The notes: generated by a model not told the origin, from the letters alone. A DNA stretch of 64,000 nt from JAXGYX01 sp040772065 (GCA_040772065.1 JAXGYX010000001.1:930001-994000); one strand, 5' to 3'; shown: positions 1 to 9,387, counted from the stretch's first letter. Numbers and translations: made by a program.

Positions 1-923
1 TCATGATTGGCCGGTTCGCCATCGGGTTGAATTCCATCGCTTACCAAACTGACTCCCGTGTAGGCTTCGGTGCCGAACATTAGGCGTATCTTTTTTGTTC
101 CCTTGACATCCGGATCGGCCGACAGTATTAGTCGATTTCCGGCGATGACGGCATTTACTCCCTCATCGCTTTCCGCCACGTAAAACGCGTCCAACATTGT
201 GTTGGGATTTAGATTTTCCAAATCAATCGTCCCGCCGGCGGTCACAAACATGGACGATGGATCAAATCGTGGCTCGAAAGCCGCCATGCCCAGACCGACA
301 TGATCCAGTATGAAATCACGTCTCATTTCATAGTCCGGCATATCCGACCAAATCGCCAGTCCTGGGTTGAGGGTCTCCCAGATCAAATTTGATCCAACAT
401 CGGCCCATTGAAGCGCGTCCGGACTGTCTTTGTGGTATTCATAGCCCCAAAAGCCAATCAATTCAATGATGTTTTTCAGACCGGCATCAGCGTTCATGTC
501 CAAAATATATTGATCGTAAGTTTTCATCACTCGGTCGGTCTCGTCGACAAAGAGATAGCCAAATTCTATACAATATGCGATGTCAGTGGATTGATCCGGG
601 TAGCGAACGCGGAATCGGTGAATCGGCTCTTGTTGAAAGCCGGCGTAATCGTCGGTCTCCACTTTTTGTCTCAACAAATCGCGCACGGCATCTGTATGTT
701 CGGCGGTGTTCTCAAAGCCCGGCAAAAACTGTGACACCGAGCCCATGATTCGCACATAGCCGGATGGATCAAATCCCGCGCTTTCCGGAATTCCAAGCAT
801 GGCGATATCCGGATCATGCGCGTGCGCTCCCGTGATGTCGCCAACCGATATCAATAAAATTATAAGGCTCATCAAAAATGGGATCACTTTCGCAAGCCGA
901 TTATTCTGGTGTGAGATACTCAT
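1..923 (-). CDS. Secreted thioester-domain-like (TQXA-type) surface protein, partial
   Basis: This gene runs off the left edge; 307 codons are visible. The start is the ATG at 923-921, with GGAGG just upstream. Residues 1-36 look like a signal peptide: basic start, hydrophobic core around PFLMSLIILLIS, cleavage after AHA. The rest resembles the thioester (TQXA/TED) domains of Gram-positive surface proteins. It has a YCIE motif at Cys118, an IW motif at 181-182, and then a beta-rich section with the family pattern 'L..fyV..S......V.GN.L.ls'. Family members form a Cys-Gln thioester that can react with host or other surfaces. Here the position expected for the Gln, four residues before Trp182, is Ser178 (VGSNLIW), so the bond may not form. 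The C-terminal part, where any cell-wall anchor would be, is outside the window. The family call is from motif memory only. Confidence 0.55.
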   Translation of the reverse strand, partial: MSISHQNNRLAKVIPFLMSLIILLISVGDITGAHAHDPDIAMLGIPESAGFDPSGYVRIMGSVSQFLPGFENTAEHTDAVRDLLRQKVETDDYAGFQQEPIHRFRVRYPDQSTDIAYCIEFGYLFVDETDRVMKTYDQYILDMNADAGLKNIIELIGFWGYEYHKDSPDALQWADVGSNLIWETLNPGLAIWSDMPDYEMRRDFILDHVGLGMAAFEPRFDPSSMFVTAGGTIDLENLNPNTMLDAFYVAESDEGVNAVIAGNRLILSADPDVKGTKKIRLMFGTEAYTGVSLVSDGIQPDGEPANH

Positions 924-944
924 GTTTCCTCCCGCGGTTGAATT

Positions 945-958
945 CGAACAATTGTTTG
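945..958. promoter_or_regulatory. LexA (SOS) box upstream of lexA
   Basis: CGAACAATTGTTTG matches the Gram-positive LexA operator core GAAC-N4-GTTC with one mismatch in the right half. It overlaps the -35 element of the lexA promoter, as expected for autorepression. It also lies 22 bp upstream of the divergent secreted-protein gene, so that gene could share the control. Confidence 0.8.
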
Positions 959-984
959 ACATTCCTGCAATGGCACCGTATATT
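956..984 (+). promoter_or_regulatory. lexA promoter
   Basis: A perfect -35 TTGACA (956-961) and -10 TATATT (979-984) are separated by 17 bp. The lexA ATG follows 34 bp downstream of the -10, with its own GGAGG ribosome site. The LexA box overlaps the -35. Confidence 0.8.
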
Positions 985-1018
985 GAATGAAAGACTGAAC
1001 AGACAATGGAGGGTAGAT

Positions 1019-1786
1019 ATGACTAAAAACATACATTCAGACAAGACTTCGTCCGCCGCGACGACGAACAAGCCGACTGTCAGCAAGACCCGCACTAAAA
1101 GAGACATCCGTTGTGAAAAAATGTATCAGTTTATCGCCCGGTTTATTGACACCCATGGCTACTCTCCTTCCATTCGTGATATTGGATCCGGATGCAACAT
1201 TCAATCCACTTCCACCGTTCACGCCTACCTGAAGCGGCTGGAAACCGAAGGAAAGATCAATTACTCCTCCGGCAAGCGCCGGGCGATCACACTTGCCGAC
1301 GCACCGTTCGCCTCTTCCGACTCGAATTTGTCAGCCAACAAGCCGACCAAATCAATCCGTGGAGAAAAAACCAGCACGTGCTCCGAACGTGATGATCAAA
1401 TGATTCGTTACCCTTTGATTGGGACTGTGACCGCCGGTCTGCCGATTTTTGCGGATGAGCGGATCGAGCGTGAATTTTTGTTTTCCGACGACATGTTTCC
1501 GGCGCGGAACGAAGTGTTCGCGCTGACGGTCAAGGGCGACAGCATGATTGACGACGCGATTCTGAATGAAGACATTGTACTGGTCGAAAAGTGCAACGCG
1601 GCCCCATACGGCTCCATTGTGGTCGGACTGGTTGGAGATGAGGCGACGGTCAAGCGTCTGTCTCTCATTGACGGTAAACCTTATTTAACGCCGGCGAACG
1701 ACGCGTACAGCCCCATACCCTTCGCTGAGGATGACTGTTTGATTCTAGGCAAAGTAATCGGAGTGATGCGCACGGCTGTCCGCTAG
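1019..1786 (+). CDS. lexA: LexA repressor, SOS regulator
   Basis: LexA represses SOS genes and self-cleaves when stimulated by RecA filaments on single-stranded DNA. The 255-residue product has a winged-helix domain at about 30-92 (GYSPSIRDI, then STSTVHAYLKRLE and a wing around SSGKRRAI). The S24 peptidase domain has the Ala139-Gly140 cleavage site (TAGLP), nucleophile Ser175 (GDSM) and general base Lys212 (ATVKRL), so it should be self-cleaving. It is longer than the usual ~205 residues because of about 28 extra N-terminal residues and a polar linker at about 95-127. The ATG at 1019 is chosen because GGAGGG precedes it and the start of conserved sequence fits; upstream in-frame ATGs lie in the promoter. 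The 3' end overlaps convergent hfq by 42 bp. Confidence 0.95.
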   Translation: MTKNIHSDKTSSAATTNKPTVSKTRTKRDIRCEKMYQFIARFIDTHGYSPSIRDIGSGCNIQSTSTVHAYLKRLETEGKINYSSGKRRAITLADAPFASSDSNLSANKPTKSIRGEKTSTCSERDDQMIRYPLIGTVTAGLPIFADERIEREFLFSDDMFPARNEVFALTVKGDSMIDDAILNEDIVLVEKCNAAPYGSIVVGLVGDEATVKRLSLIDGKPYLTPANDAYSPIPFAEDDCLILGKVIGVMRTAVR

Positions 1787-2110
1787 CATGGGCGCCTTGT
1801 TCAGCGGATGGTGAAGCTCGGCCCAATTGATTTCATCAACAGGGGTGATCGCGGACACACCGGATTTAAAAATGAGGCTGATCGCTTCTTCTTTATCCGA
1901 CACCAGCAAACTCCAATTATCATAGCCGCGGATATAGCCGGTTTTAACTCCGTCATTTTTTAATAAAACATTGACCTCCGCCGCCTCGCGGACACAATAT
2001 CCCAGGAACGGATCTTGTACTGAATGGATCAGGGCGGAGTTGCGGTAACCGCCTCGATTTGAATAGTGGTCCTTGTTATTTTTCACTCGATAATAATTTT
2101 TTTCCAACAT
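1745..2110 (-). CDS. hfq: Hfq-like RNA chaperone, divergent
   Basis: Hfq is a hexameric Sm-fold protein that binds small RNAs and mRNAs. In this 121-residue product the Sm core spans about 28-92. Sm1 shows VQDPFL...VLLKNDGVKTGYIRGYDNWSLLV and Sm2 shows LIFKSGVSAITP. The usual Sm2 motif YKHAIS is changed to FKSGVS, so the proximal-face histidine is absent. A basic ~25-residue N-terminal extension and a ~30-residue C-terminal tail are extra compared with Bacillus Hfq (73 residues). Position supports the call, since hfq follows miaA in many bacteria. The ATG at 2110 has GGAGGAG seven bases upstream. An upstream in-frame start would add 23 residues without a ribosome site. The last codons overlap the lexA 3' end on the other strand. 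Confidence 0.8.
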   Translation of the reverse strand: MLEKNYYRVKNNKDHYSNRGGYRNSALIHSVQDPFLGYCVREAAEVNVLLKNDGVKTGYIRGYDNWSLLVSDKEEAISLIFKSGVSAITPVDEINWAELHHPLNKAPMLADSRAHHSDYFA

Positions 2111-2204
2111 GTTTAACTCCTCCGTTTGCTTTGCTGTAACTGTGACTGCGTTTAGATTACAGCTTGGAGATATCGTCAAACGAAAAATTTATAGTAGAAA
2201 AGCG

Positions 2205-2231
2205 TAAAAACTCGACAGTTTGTCGAGTTTT
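2205..2231 (-). terminator. Rho-independent terminator after miaA
   Basis: An 11-bp perfect stem (AAAACTCGACA / TGTCGAGTTTT, 2207-2217 and 2221-2231) has a 3-base loop and a T-run on the minus strand. It ends the mutS-mutL-miaA transcript and separates it from hfq, which must then have its own promoter in 2111-2205. I could not place that promoter with confidence. Confidence 0.8.
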
Positions 2232-2255
2232 CATGATGGTGAGGGCGTTTTATAT

Positions 2256-3212
2256 TTAGATCGTTTGCAGAATCCGTTCCACCGCCGCCGCGGCGCTTTG
2301 ATTTTCAATCCAGTTGATGTATGGCTTTGCGCGAAACCAGGTCATCTGTCGTTTGGCATATCTGCGAGTGTTCCGCTTTAAGACCTCGGCGGCCTCTGCC
2401 AGAGTTTGACGTCCCTGGACGTAAGGAGCGATTTCTTTGTAGCCAATCGCCTGCCAACAGGTTGTCTGTGATTCCAGGTTAAGGGAAATCAGCCATTTGG
2501 TCTCTTCCACCAGTCCTTGATCGAGCATTTGATCGACCCGTCGATTGATTCGCTCATAAAGTGTCGCGCGGTCGTGTGTGGCGCCAAAAATGACAAAGTC
2601 ATGCAGCGGCGGGATCTGACGTGATTCAAGGTTAAGCTCAGACATTGTCTTGCCCGTCAGTCGCTGAACCTCCAAGGCGCGAACCAACCTCTTTTTGTTG
2701 TTAGGGTGTATCCGGGCGGCCGCTGTGGGATCGGTCGTGTTCAACTCCTCCCACAAAGCGGTCGCTCCCTCCCTGTCATATCGCTCGGACAACCTTAGGC
2801 GTAAATCAGCGTCGGTCTTTATATCGGTGAAGGTCAGACCTTCGACCAGTGAAGATACGTATTGGCCGGTCCCACCACACAGTATTGGCTGTTTTCCCCT
2901 ATCAAGGACATCGTCGATCAGGCGGACGGCGAGCTGACGATAGTCAGCCACACTAAAATTCTCACCGGGTCGGACGATGTCCAACAGATGATGGGGAATT
3001 TTATTTTGTTCCTCAGGTGTGGCTTTGGCCGTGCCGACATCCAAGCCACGATAGATCTGCATGGAGTCACAGCTGATGATCTCGCCGTCCAAGCATTCGG
3101 CCAGACGTAGAGCGATCGCCGTTTTGCCGCTGCCGGTCGGCCCAGTTATGACGATGACCCTTCCTTTGGCGTGAGTTTCTCTGTCTTCATTATGTTCCAT
3201 TTCGCTGTCCAT
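2256..3212 (-). CDS. miaA: tRNA dimethylallyltransferase MiaA
   Basis: MiaA transfers the dimethylallyl group to N6 of A37 in tRNAs that read U-starting codons. MiaB, encoded nearby at 7915-9387, then methylthiolates the product. The 318 residues are normal length. There is a P-loop at 24-31 (GPTGSGKT), the CDSMQIYRGLDVGTAK motif, DIV-P-ENFSVADY, and GGTGQYVSSL at the substrate tunnel. The start ATG overlaps the mutL stop by one base (TAATG), so translation is probably coupled. An alternative start four codons later (MEHNED) is possible. Confidence 0.95.
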   Translation of the reverse strand: MDSEMEHNEDRETHAKGRVIVITGPTGSGKTAIALRLAECLDGEIISCDSMQIYRGLDVGTAKATPEEQNKIPHHLLDIVRPGENFSVADYRQLAVRLIDDVLDRGKQPILCGGTGQYVSSLVEGLTFTDIKTDADLRLRLSERYDREGATALWEELNTTDPTAAARIHPNNKKRLVRALEVQRLTGKTMSELNLESRQIPPLHDFVIFGATHDRATLYERINRRVDQMLDQGLVEETKWLISLNLESQTTCWQAIGYKEIAPYVQGRQTLAEAAEVLKRNTRRYAKRQMTWFRAKPYINWIENQSAAAAVERILQTI

Positions 3213-5215
3213 TAAACAATCCTCTTAAAAGTCTTTTCCAGGTCGCGCCTTGTCTTTTTAATCACGGATGGTCGACCATGAGGGCACTGAAATGGGTTGT
3301 CCAATTCGCTCATCTGCTTAAGCAATGCGTGAATCTCCGGTTCAGACAGTTTGTCGTGAGCTTTGATCGAAGCTCCACAGGCGATGGTCGCCAAGATCTG
3401 ATGGACAGTTTCCAAATTTGGCTCCTTGGCCTCCGAGACGGACAGTTTGGCCAGTTCGTCCAGGGCGTTTAGAAAGGCGGTTTTAGGAGAGACTTCCTCC
3501 ATTGAAAGAGGAAAGGCGCGGATAACCAGACTGCGGTCACCAAACGGTTCATATTCAAAACCAAAGCGTTCCAACAATTCTCTTCCTGATTCGGCGTATT
3601 CGAGTTCGGCGGCCGTGACATCGACAGTCAGTGGAACCAGCAGTGGCTGTGTGGGAATGGTCTGTTTTTCATAGCGTTTGATCAGTTTTTCGTAATTAAT
3701 TTTTTCGTGTGCCGCGTGCTGGTCGATTAAATAATAATCCTCACCTGATTCAATCAGAATATAAGTGTCAAACAGTTGACCGGCGATTTTTCCTTCCAAT
3801 AATGGACGCATCTGAGCGCCGGCGCGCCCCGTCTCAGAAACAAAACCATCAAGATGATTCTCTTCAATTCTACCCTGAGCGAAACCTTCAGTCTTAAGAT
3901 CAGAGTCCATCACAAAATACTGATGATTCGCGACGGACGAATCTGAGCTTTGGGAGGATTCGCTTTTTGTAACCGAAGAGAGCGGTTGCCCGGTCGAAAG
4001 TCGCTTTGTGTCTGCTCGCTCAATATTGACTCCAACGGTGGAGACGGCGTCCATTTTGGCATCGCCAGGTGACAACGTCTCCACGTCCGACAAGGTGCGG
4101 TCAGTGCCATGGGGAATAACGCTGTCCTTGTCCGTCAGATCTCCAATTTCAGAAACTGAAGCGGCTGAATGTCCGTCCGGTGAAATTTCGTTTTCAGAAG
4201 ATCCGGAACGTGGTCCCAGATGTTGTGTCAAAGTATCCCGTACTGCGTGGTGGATGGCGGAAAACACCTCGCGCTCGTTAGAGAAACGAACCTCTGTCTT
4301 TTGAGGATGAACGTTTACATCGATCAAGTTTGGTGGAATCGTCAACTTCAACACCGCGAACGGATAACGCCCCTTCATCAAAAAAGTGTTGTACCCACTT
4401 TCCAACGCCGTGGTTAGTGTCGGTGACTTGATGACTCGATCATTGATATAAAAAATCTGACGATCTCTTCTTTTGCGGGCGGATTCGCCGGTTCCGAGAT
4501 AACCCAGCAGACGGATGGGTGAGGCGGTCGTCCGCGAGTCTGCCAATTGAAGTAACTCGCCGGTCGATTGTTTGCCAAAAACACTGTATATCGCGCTCAG
4601 CAGATCATTATTTCCGGGAGAGTGCAGCACCTGTTTGTCGCTGTTCAACAGTCGAAACGAGACATCCGGGCGGGCGATGATGAGTTTTTCGACCACATCG
4701 GCGACCCGTCCCGCCTCGGTCGTGTCTTTTTTGAGAAATTTATAGCGCGCCGGAGTGTTGAAAAAGAGATCTTCGACACGGATCGTTGTGCCGATCGGAG
4801 TGCCGACCGGCTCAAGCTTGCGCGGTTCACCACCTTCGATCACCACCTGGGTGCCGGTCGAAGCCGAAGCCGTCCTTGTCCTCAAGGTGACCCGTGAGAC
4901 AGCGGAAATGGAGGACAGGGCCTCCCCGCGAAATCCCATCGTGCTCAAATTGTCCAAATCCGTGATGATTTTCAATTTGCTGGTCGCATGAGGCAAAAAC
5001 GCCAGTTCGGCGTCTCGCTGATCCATGCCCGAGCCGTTGTCGGTCACTTGGATCAGGCGGATTCCACCGTTTTGGATCACAATCGTGATGACATCCGCAC
5101 CCGCGTCCAGCGCGTTCTCACACAGTTCCTTAACGACCGACGCCGGTCGCTCCACGACCTCTCCTGCGGCTATGCTATTCGCGGTGATTTGGTCCAGAAT
5201 GGTTATGTCACTCAA
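3212..5215 (-). CDS. mutL: DNA mismatch repair protein MutL
   Basis: MutL links MutS mismatch recognition to strand incision. The N-terminal GHKL ATPase shows ENALDAGA, DNGSGM, ATSKL and GFRGEAL. The C-terminal domain carries the metal-binding endonuclease motif DQHAAHEKINYE (pattern DQHA-x2-E-x4-E), the ACGASIKA motif and CPHGRP. This MutL should therefore nick DNA itself, as in MutH-lacking bacteria. A long polar linker of about 140 residues joins the two halves. The gene lies two bases after the mutS stop and overlaps miaA, all one transcript. Length 667 is within the family range. Confidence 0.96.
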   Translation of the reverse strand: MSDITILDQITANSIAAGEVVERPASVVKELCENALDAGADVITIVIQNGGIRLIQVTDNGSGMDQRDAELAFLPHATSKLKIITDLDNLSTMGFRGEALSSISAVSRVTLRTRTASASTGTQVVIEGGEPRKLEPVGTPIGTTIRVEDLFFNTPARYKFLKKDTTEAGRVADVVEKLIIARPDVSFRLLNSDKQVLHSPGNNDLLSAIYSVFGKQSTGELLQLADSRTTASPIRLLGYLGTGESARKRRDRQIFYINDRVIKSPTLTTALESGYNTFLMKGRYPFAVLKLTIPPNLIDVNVHPQKTEVRFSNEREVFSAIHHAVRDTLTQHLGPRSGSSENEISPDGHSAASVSEIGDLTDKDSVIPHGTDRTLSDVETLSPGDAKMDAVSTVGVNIERADTKRLSTGQPLSSVTKSESSQSSDSSVANHQYFVMDSDLKTEGFAQGRIEENHLDGFVSETGRAGAQMRPLLEGKIAGQLFDTYILIESGEDYYLIDQHAAHEKINYEKLIKRYEKQTIPTQPLLVPLTVDVTAAELEYAESGRELLERFGFEYEPFGDRSLVIRAFPLSMEEVSPKTAFLNALDELAKLSVSEAKEPNLETVHQILATIACGASIKAHDKLSEPEIHALLKQMSELDNPFQCPHGRPSVIKKTRRDLEKTFKRIV

Positions 5216-5217
5216 AT

Positions 5218-7878
5218 CTAGTCACCTTTCCGATCAATCTTTTGTGCCTCTCGGGCCAGTTCATAGAGTGTGTTTAAAGCGTCCAGCGGCGTCATTTTTT
5301 GAACATCCAATTCCTTTAGTTGATCGATTATCGAGTCATATTGCCGCAGCGCCAGCGAGCTCGAGAACAAGTCAATCTGACCATCCATCGGCCTTGCGTT
5401 TTGCCGAATGCGCAACTTCGCCTTGCCGTCATTCGCTTTTTCCAACATGGCCAACAGCTCTCTTGCGCGCGCCACCACATCGGAGGGCACGCCCGCCAGC
5501 TTGGCGACCTCGACGCCATAGCTCTCATCCGTCCCGCCCCGCTCGATTTTGTGCAAAAAGACGATATCATCTTTTTGCTCGTCCACTTTGACATGATAGT
5601 TTTGAATGCCGACCACCACTCCTTCAAGATCCGTCAACTCATGATAGTGAGTGGCGAACAATGTGCGACAGCCCAGTTTCGCCGTGTCTGCGATCTCCTC
5701 GATAACCGCCCAGGCGATGGAAAGTCCGTCATATGTGCTGGTTCCCCGGCCAATCTCGTCCAAAATCAACAGACTGCGGGCTGTCGCCTGGCTCATGATC
5801 GAGGCGACCTCCTTCATCTCCACCATGAAAGTCGAGTCCCCCGCTGATAGGTCATCCGACGCGCCGATGCGGGTGAAGATGCTGTCGGTCACACCGATAT
5901 GAGCGTGGGACGCCGGAACGAAACTGCCCATCTGAGCGAGCAGAACGATCTGTGCGACCTGGCGCATATAGGTGGATTTTCCGGACATGTTGGGTCCGGT
6001 GATCAACATCATGCGGTTGTCCCGCATGTCCATCAGCGTGTCGTTGGGCACAAATTCGCCCGGTCCCAGCATTTTCTCCACGACGGGATGCCGACCGTCA
6101 CGGATCAGCAGTTGATCACTCAGGTCGACGATCGGTTTGCAATATTGGCCGCGATCCGCCTGCTCCGCCAGCGCCTGTAATGTGTCCAAAGTGCTTAGGG
6201 CCAGGCCGATTTGATCGAGTCGTTCGGTTTTTTCACGCACCTGATCGCGAATTTCGCAAAACAACTCATACTCAAGGTCGATCACACGCTGTTGCGCACC
6301 CAGAATCCGGTCCTCCATCGACTTCAACTCTTCGGTGTAAAACCGTTCGGAATTTGCCAGAGTTTGTTTACGAATATATTCGGCGGGTATCAGGTCGTAG
6401 TTGGACTTGGTTATCTCGATATAATAGCCAAAAACCCGGTTGTAACCGACTTTAAGATTTTTCACGCCGGTCTTTTCCCGCTCTCGCGCCTCCAGATCCA
6501 AAATCCATTGACGCCCATTCTTGTCCGCCTCGCGAAGTTGATCCACTCTCTCGTCAAATCCTTCACGAATCAATCCACCTTCCTTCAGTTGAATTGGAGG
6601 ATCGGGATTCAGCGCCTGCGTCAATCGCCCGGCGGTCTCGGTCAAAGGATCCAATTGTTCGTCAACCGTACGGATCAATTGAGTTTGAAATCCCGCCACG
6701 CACTCTTTGATGGCGGGTATTCGTTGTAAAGCGTTGGTCAGCGCGACGAGATCGCGTGCGTTAACATTGCCCATCGACAGTTTGCCATTCAACCGCACGA
6801 TATCGCTGAGTCCCTGAAGTCGATCGCGCAGTTCCTGCCGCTCAATGAATCGATCTTTAAGCTCTTCCACGGCGTCCAGGCGAAGCCCGATGTCATGAGG
6901 ATTGATCAATGGCTGTTCCACCCAGTTACGCAGCATCCGGCCACCCATCGCCGTGCAGGTGCGGTCGAGCGTCCACAACAAAGATCCTTTGCGGCTTTGA
7001 TCGCGCAGCGTCTCGGTCAGCTCAAGATTTTTACGGGCGGACACATCAAGATGGAGGTGATCCGCGATCGAATACACGCGGACGCCACGGATGTGATCGG
7101 GCACTTCCACCTGTGTTTTTTTGATATAGCTTAAAATACCGCTGGCGGCGTGCCCCCACATAACTTTGCTGGGCTCACTTTCCGGAAGATAGTCCGACCA
7201 GACAGAATAGTCGAAGGTCTCATCCGGCGCCGCCGTGATGATCACCTCTCTGCGGGACATGACCCGCTCCGCCATGCCGCTCTCCACGAACATCTCGTTG
7301 CAGATCATCTCCGCCGGTTTGAAGCGCTCAATTTCGTCCAACAACTTTTCGTGTGTCGCGCCAACGGCGATAAAAGTCGCCTCAAATGAACCGGTGGACA
7401 AATCCATGGCCGCGATACCAAAGTAATCGGCAAGCTGATAGACCGACACCAAATAATTGTTCTTCTTTTCATCCAGATTGTTTATGTCGGTGACCGTTCC
7501 GGGGGTGATCACCCTGACTACCTCGCGCCGGACCAACCCTTTGGCGCTTGCCGGGTCCTCCACCTGTTCGCAGATCGCGATTTTATAGTTTCTCTCGATT
7601 AGCTTGTTGATGTATCCGTCCGCTGAATGATAAGGGACACCGCACATCGGCGCCCGCTCTTTCAAACCGCAATCACGCGATGTCAGCGCGATTTCCAGTT
7701 CTTTCGCGGCGATCAGCGCGTCGTCAAAGAACATCTCATAGAAATCGCCCAGCCGAAAGAACAACAGGCAGTCCGGCCATTTTTCCTTTTGATCAAGATA
7801 CTGAATCATCATCGGACTGAGCTGATCTCTATCGATTTTTTTTGTCCACTCACTTAAAACAGGTTTGTCAGATCGCAT
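5218..7878 (-). CDS. mutS: DNA mismatch recognition ATPase MutS
   Basis: MutS binds mismatches and small loops and recruits MutL. The N-terminal mismatch-binding domain has RLGDFYEMF, with the Phe-x-Glu wedge. The C-terminal ABC-type ATPase has GPNMSGKST (about residue 630), DEIGRGTSTYDG and FATHYHEL. The ATG at 7878 is preferred because AAGGTGGAG stands just upstream, giving 886 residues. A GTG 30 bases further upstream would add ten residues but has no ribosome site. The gene follows miaB closely and precedes mutL. Confidence 0.96.
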   Translation of the reverse strand: MRSDKPVLSEWTKKIDRDQLSPMMIQYLDQKEKWPDCLLFFRLGDFYEMFFDDALIAAKELEIALTSRDCGLKERAPMCGVPYHSADGYINKLIERNYKIAICEQVEDPASAKGLVRREVVRVITPGTVTDINNLDEKKNNYLVSVYQLADYFGIAAMDLSTGSFEATFIAVGATHEKLLDEIERFKPAEMICNEMFVESGMAERVMSRREVIITAAPDETFDYSVWSDYLPESEPSKVMWGHAASGILSYIKKTQVEVPDHIRGVRVYSIADHLHLDVSARKNLELTETLRDQSRKGSLLWTLDRTCTAMGGRMLRNWVEQPLINPHDIGLRLDAVEELKDRFIERQELRDRLQGLSDIVRLNGKLSMGNVNARDLVALTNALQRIPAIKECVAGFQTQLIRTVDEQLDPLTETAGRLTQALNPDPPIQLKEGGLIREGFDERVDQLREADKNGRQWILDLEAREREKTGVKNLKVGYNRVFGYYIEITKSNYDLIPAEYIRKQTLANSERFYTEELKSMEDRILGAQQRVIDLEYELFCEIRDQVREKTERLDQIGLALSTLDTLQALAEQADRGQYCKPIVDLSDQLLIRDGRHPVVEKMLGPGEFVPNDTLMDMRDNRMMLITGPNMSGKSTYMRQVAQIVLLAQMGSFVPASHAHIGVTDSIFTRIGASDDLSAGDSTFMVEMKEVASIMSQATARSLLILDEIGRGTSTYDGLSIAWAVIEEIADTAKLGCRTLFATHYHELTDLEGVVVGIQNYHVKVDEQKDDIVFLHKIERGGTDESYGVEVAKLAGVPSDVVARARELLAMLEKANDGKAKLRIRQNARPMDGQIDLFSSSLALRQYDSIIDQLKELDVQKMTPLDALNTLYELAREAQKIDRKGD

Positions 7879-7914
7879 ACTCCACCTTACCACTCCCGTG
7901 GTTGGCACCGTGGT

Positions 7915-9387
7915 TCATTCATCACTTAGATTCATGTACTCACCTTTAAGAGAAAAAGTGCGTGCCTCAATTATCTTAACGTCCGCGAATTTACCTTCCA
8001 GCAGGTCGCCCAGGGCCGCGTAATCATCGGCCCGCAGACCAAACCGATCGAACAGATCCGGCGGCACCGTGAAGTTAATCAAATGATTGTCGGAAGCTCT
8101 ACCTGTGAGCTGTGAGGCGTTGTGGTCGCTTAGCCCCTCGATCAAAACCTCGTACGTCCTGCCGACCCGTCTCAAGTTGGCGTTGAGCGAGTTTTGGTTT
8201 TGCAATTCGAGCAGGCGATTGAAACGTTCGGTCACAACCTCTTGCGGAATCTGTCCGCTCTCCTCGGCTGCCGGTGTGCCGTAGCGCGGCGAGTACTGGA
8301 AGGTGAAGGCGCTGTCGAACCCGACAGCCTCCACGAGGTCCAGCGTTTGCTGAAAATCCGCTTCGGTTTCACCCGGAAATCCCACAATGATATCGGTTGT
8401 GATCGAAATGTCCGGCATCCGCTCTTTCGCCCCGCGCACGATTTGCATATAGCGTTCGGCGGTGTAATGGCGGTTCATCAGCCCTAAAATCCGGTCGCTG
8501 CCGCTTTGCATAGGAAGGTGCAGATGCTGTTCAATATTGGCATGCTCCGCCATGGCATCCAGCAAATCATCGCCGACATCTTTCGGATGTGGAGTCATAA
8601 AACGGATCCGTCTCAATCCGGTCGTGCACGCCGCCTGTCTCAACAGTGTGGCGAAGCTGTGTAGCCGCGGATCACCCGGCAGATCTTTGCCATAGGCATT
8701 CACGTTTTGCCCAAGCAACATAACTTCGCTGAATCCTTGGTGCGCCAACTCGCGCAGTTCGGACAGCACGAGTTCAAACTTCCGGCTGCGTTCCCTGCCG
8801 CGGGTATAAGGCACAATACAATAGCTGCAAAAATTATTGCAACCATGCATAATTGTGCAAAGCGCTCTGTAGGCGCGCTCATGTAGCACCGGAAGGTCCT
8901 CGGCGATGACATCCTCCGTGCCGATGTCATAGACTCTGCGGCTGCCACTCAGCCGTCTGAACAGCAATTCCGGCAGACGATAGATGTCAGAGGTGCCGAA
9001 CATCAAATCAACGAAGGAGTAGCTTCGCTGTATCTTTTCCCGGTGCTCTTCCACCTCCGGCATGCATCCGCAGACACCCACGATCATCCTGGGATTGTGA
9101 TCGCGCATCGCTTTGACCATGCCGAGATTGCCGTAAAATCGGTCGTCGGCGTTGCCTCGCACGCTGCAGGTGTTCAACAAGACCAAATCCGCCTCTTCCG
9201 GCCGCTTCGCTTTTAGAAAGCCCATTTGCTCCAGCAGACCGGCCAGTTTCTCGGAATCATTGTCGTTTTGCTGACACCCATAGGTATAAATATAATAATG
9301 AGTCGGTTCGCTAAGAAGCTCTCTTACCGACTGCGCATAATCATTTTGACGATTCATTTCTGATTTTTGAATATATTTGACAGACAA
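7915..9387 (-). CDS. miaB: tRNA-2-methylthio-N6-dimethylallyladenosine synthase MiaB
   Basis: This radical-SAM methylthiotransferase converts i6A37 to ms2i6A37, acting on the MiaA product. The N-terminal cluster cysteines lie in YGCQQNDNDSE, NTCSVRGNA and VGVCGCMPE. The radical-SAM triad is CNNFCSYC, followed by IVPYTRGRE. A C-terminal TRAM domain follows. The start is a TTG at 9387 with GGAGG seven bases upstream; the ATG ten codons later lacks a ribosome site. It is the first gene of a run with mutS-mutL-miaA, so both enzymes of the same tRNA modification share a probable transcript. Confidence 0.95.
   Translation of the reverse strand: MSVKYIQKSEMNRQNDYAQSVRELLSEPTHYYIYTYGCQQNDNDSEKLAGLLEQMGFLKAKRPEEADLVLLNTCSVRGNADDRFYGNLGMVKAMRDHNPRMIVGVCGCMPEVEEHREKIQRSYSFVDLMFGTSDIYRLPELLFRRLSGSRRVYDIGTEDVIAEDLPVLHERAYRALCTIMHGCNNFCSYCIVPYTRGRERSRKFELVLSELRELAHQGFSEVMLLGQNVNAYGKDLPGDPRLHSFATLLRQAACTTGLRRIRFMTPHPKDVGDDLLDAMAEHANIEQHLHLPMQSGSDRILGLMNRHYTAERYMQIVRGAKERMPDISITTDIIVGFPGETEADFQQTLDLVEAVGFDSAFTFQYSPRYGTPAAEESGQIPQEVVTERFNRLLELQNQNSLNANLRRVGRTYEVLIEGLSDHNASQLTGRASDNHLINFTVPPDLFDRFGLRADDYAALGDLLEGKFADVKIIEARTFSLKGEYMNLSDE

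Noticed and set aside
878..1018. N-terminal extension of lexA by 47 codons
   Set aside because: This DNA contains the lexA promoter, the LexA box and the ribosome site for the ATG at 1019.
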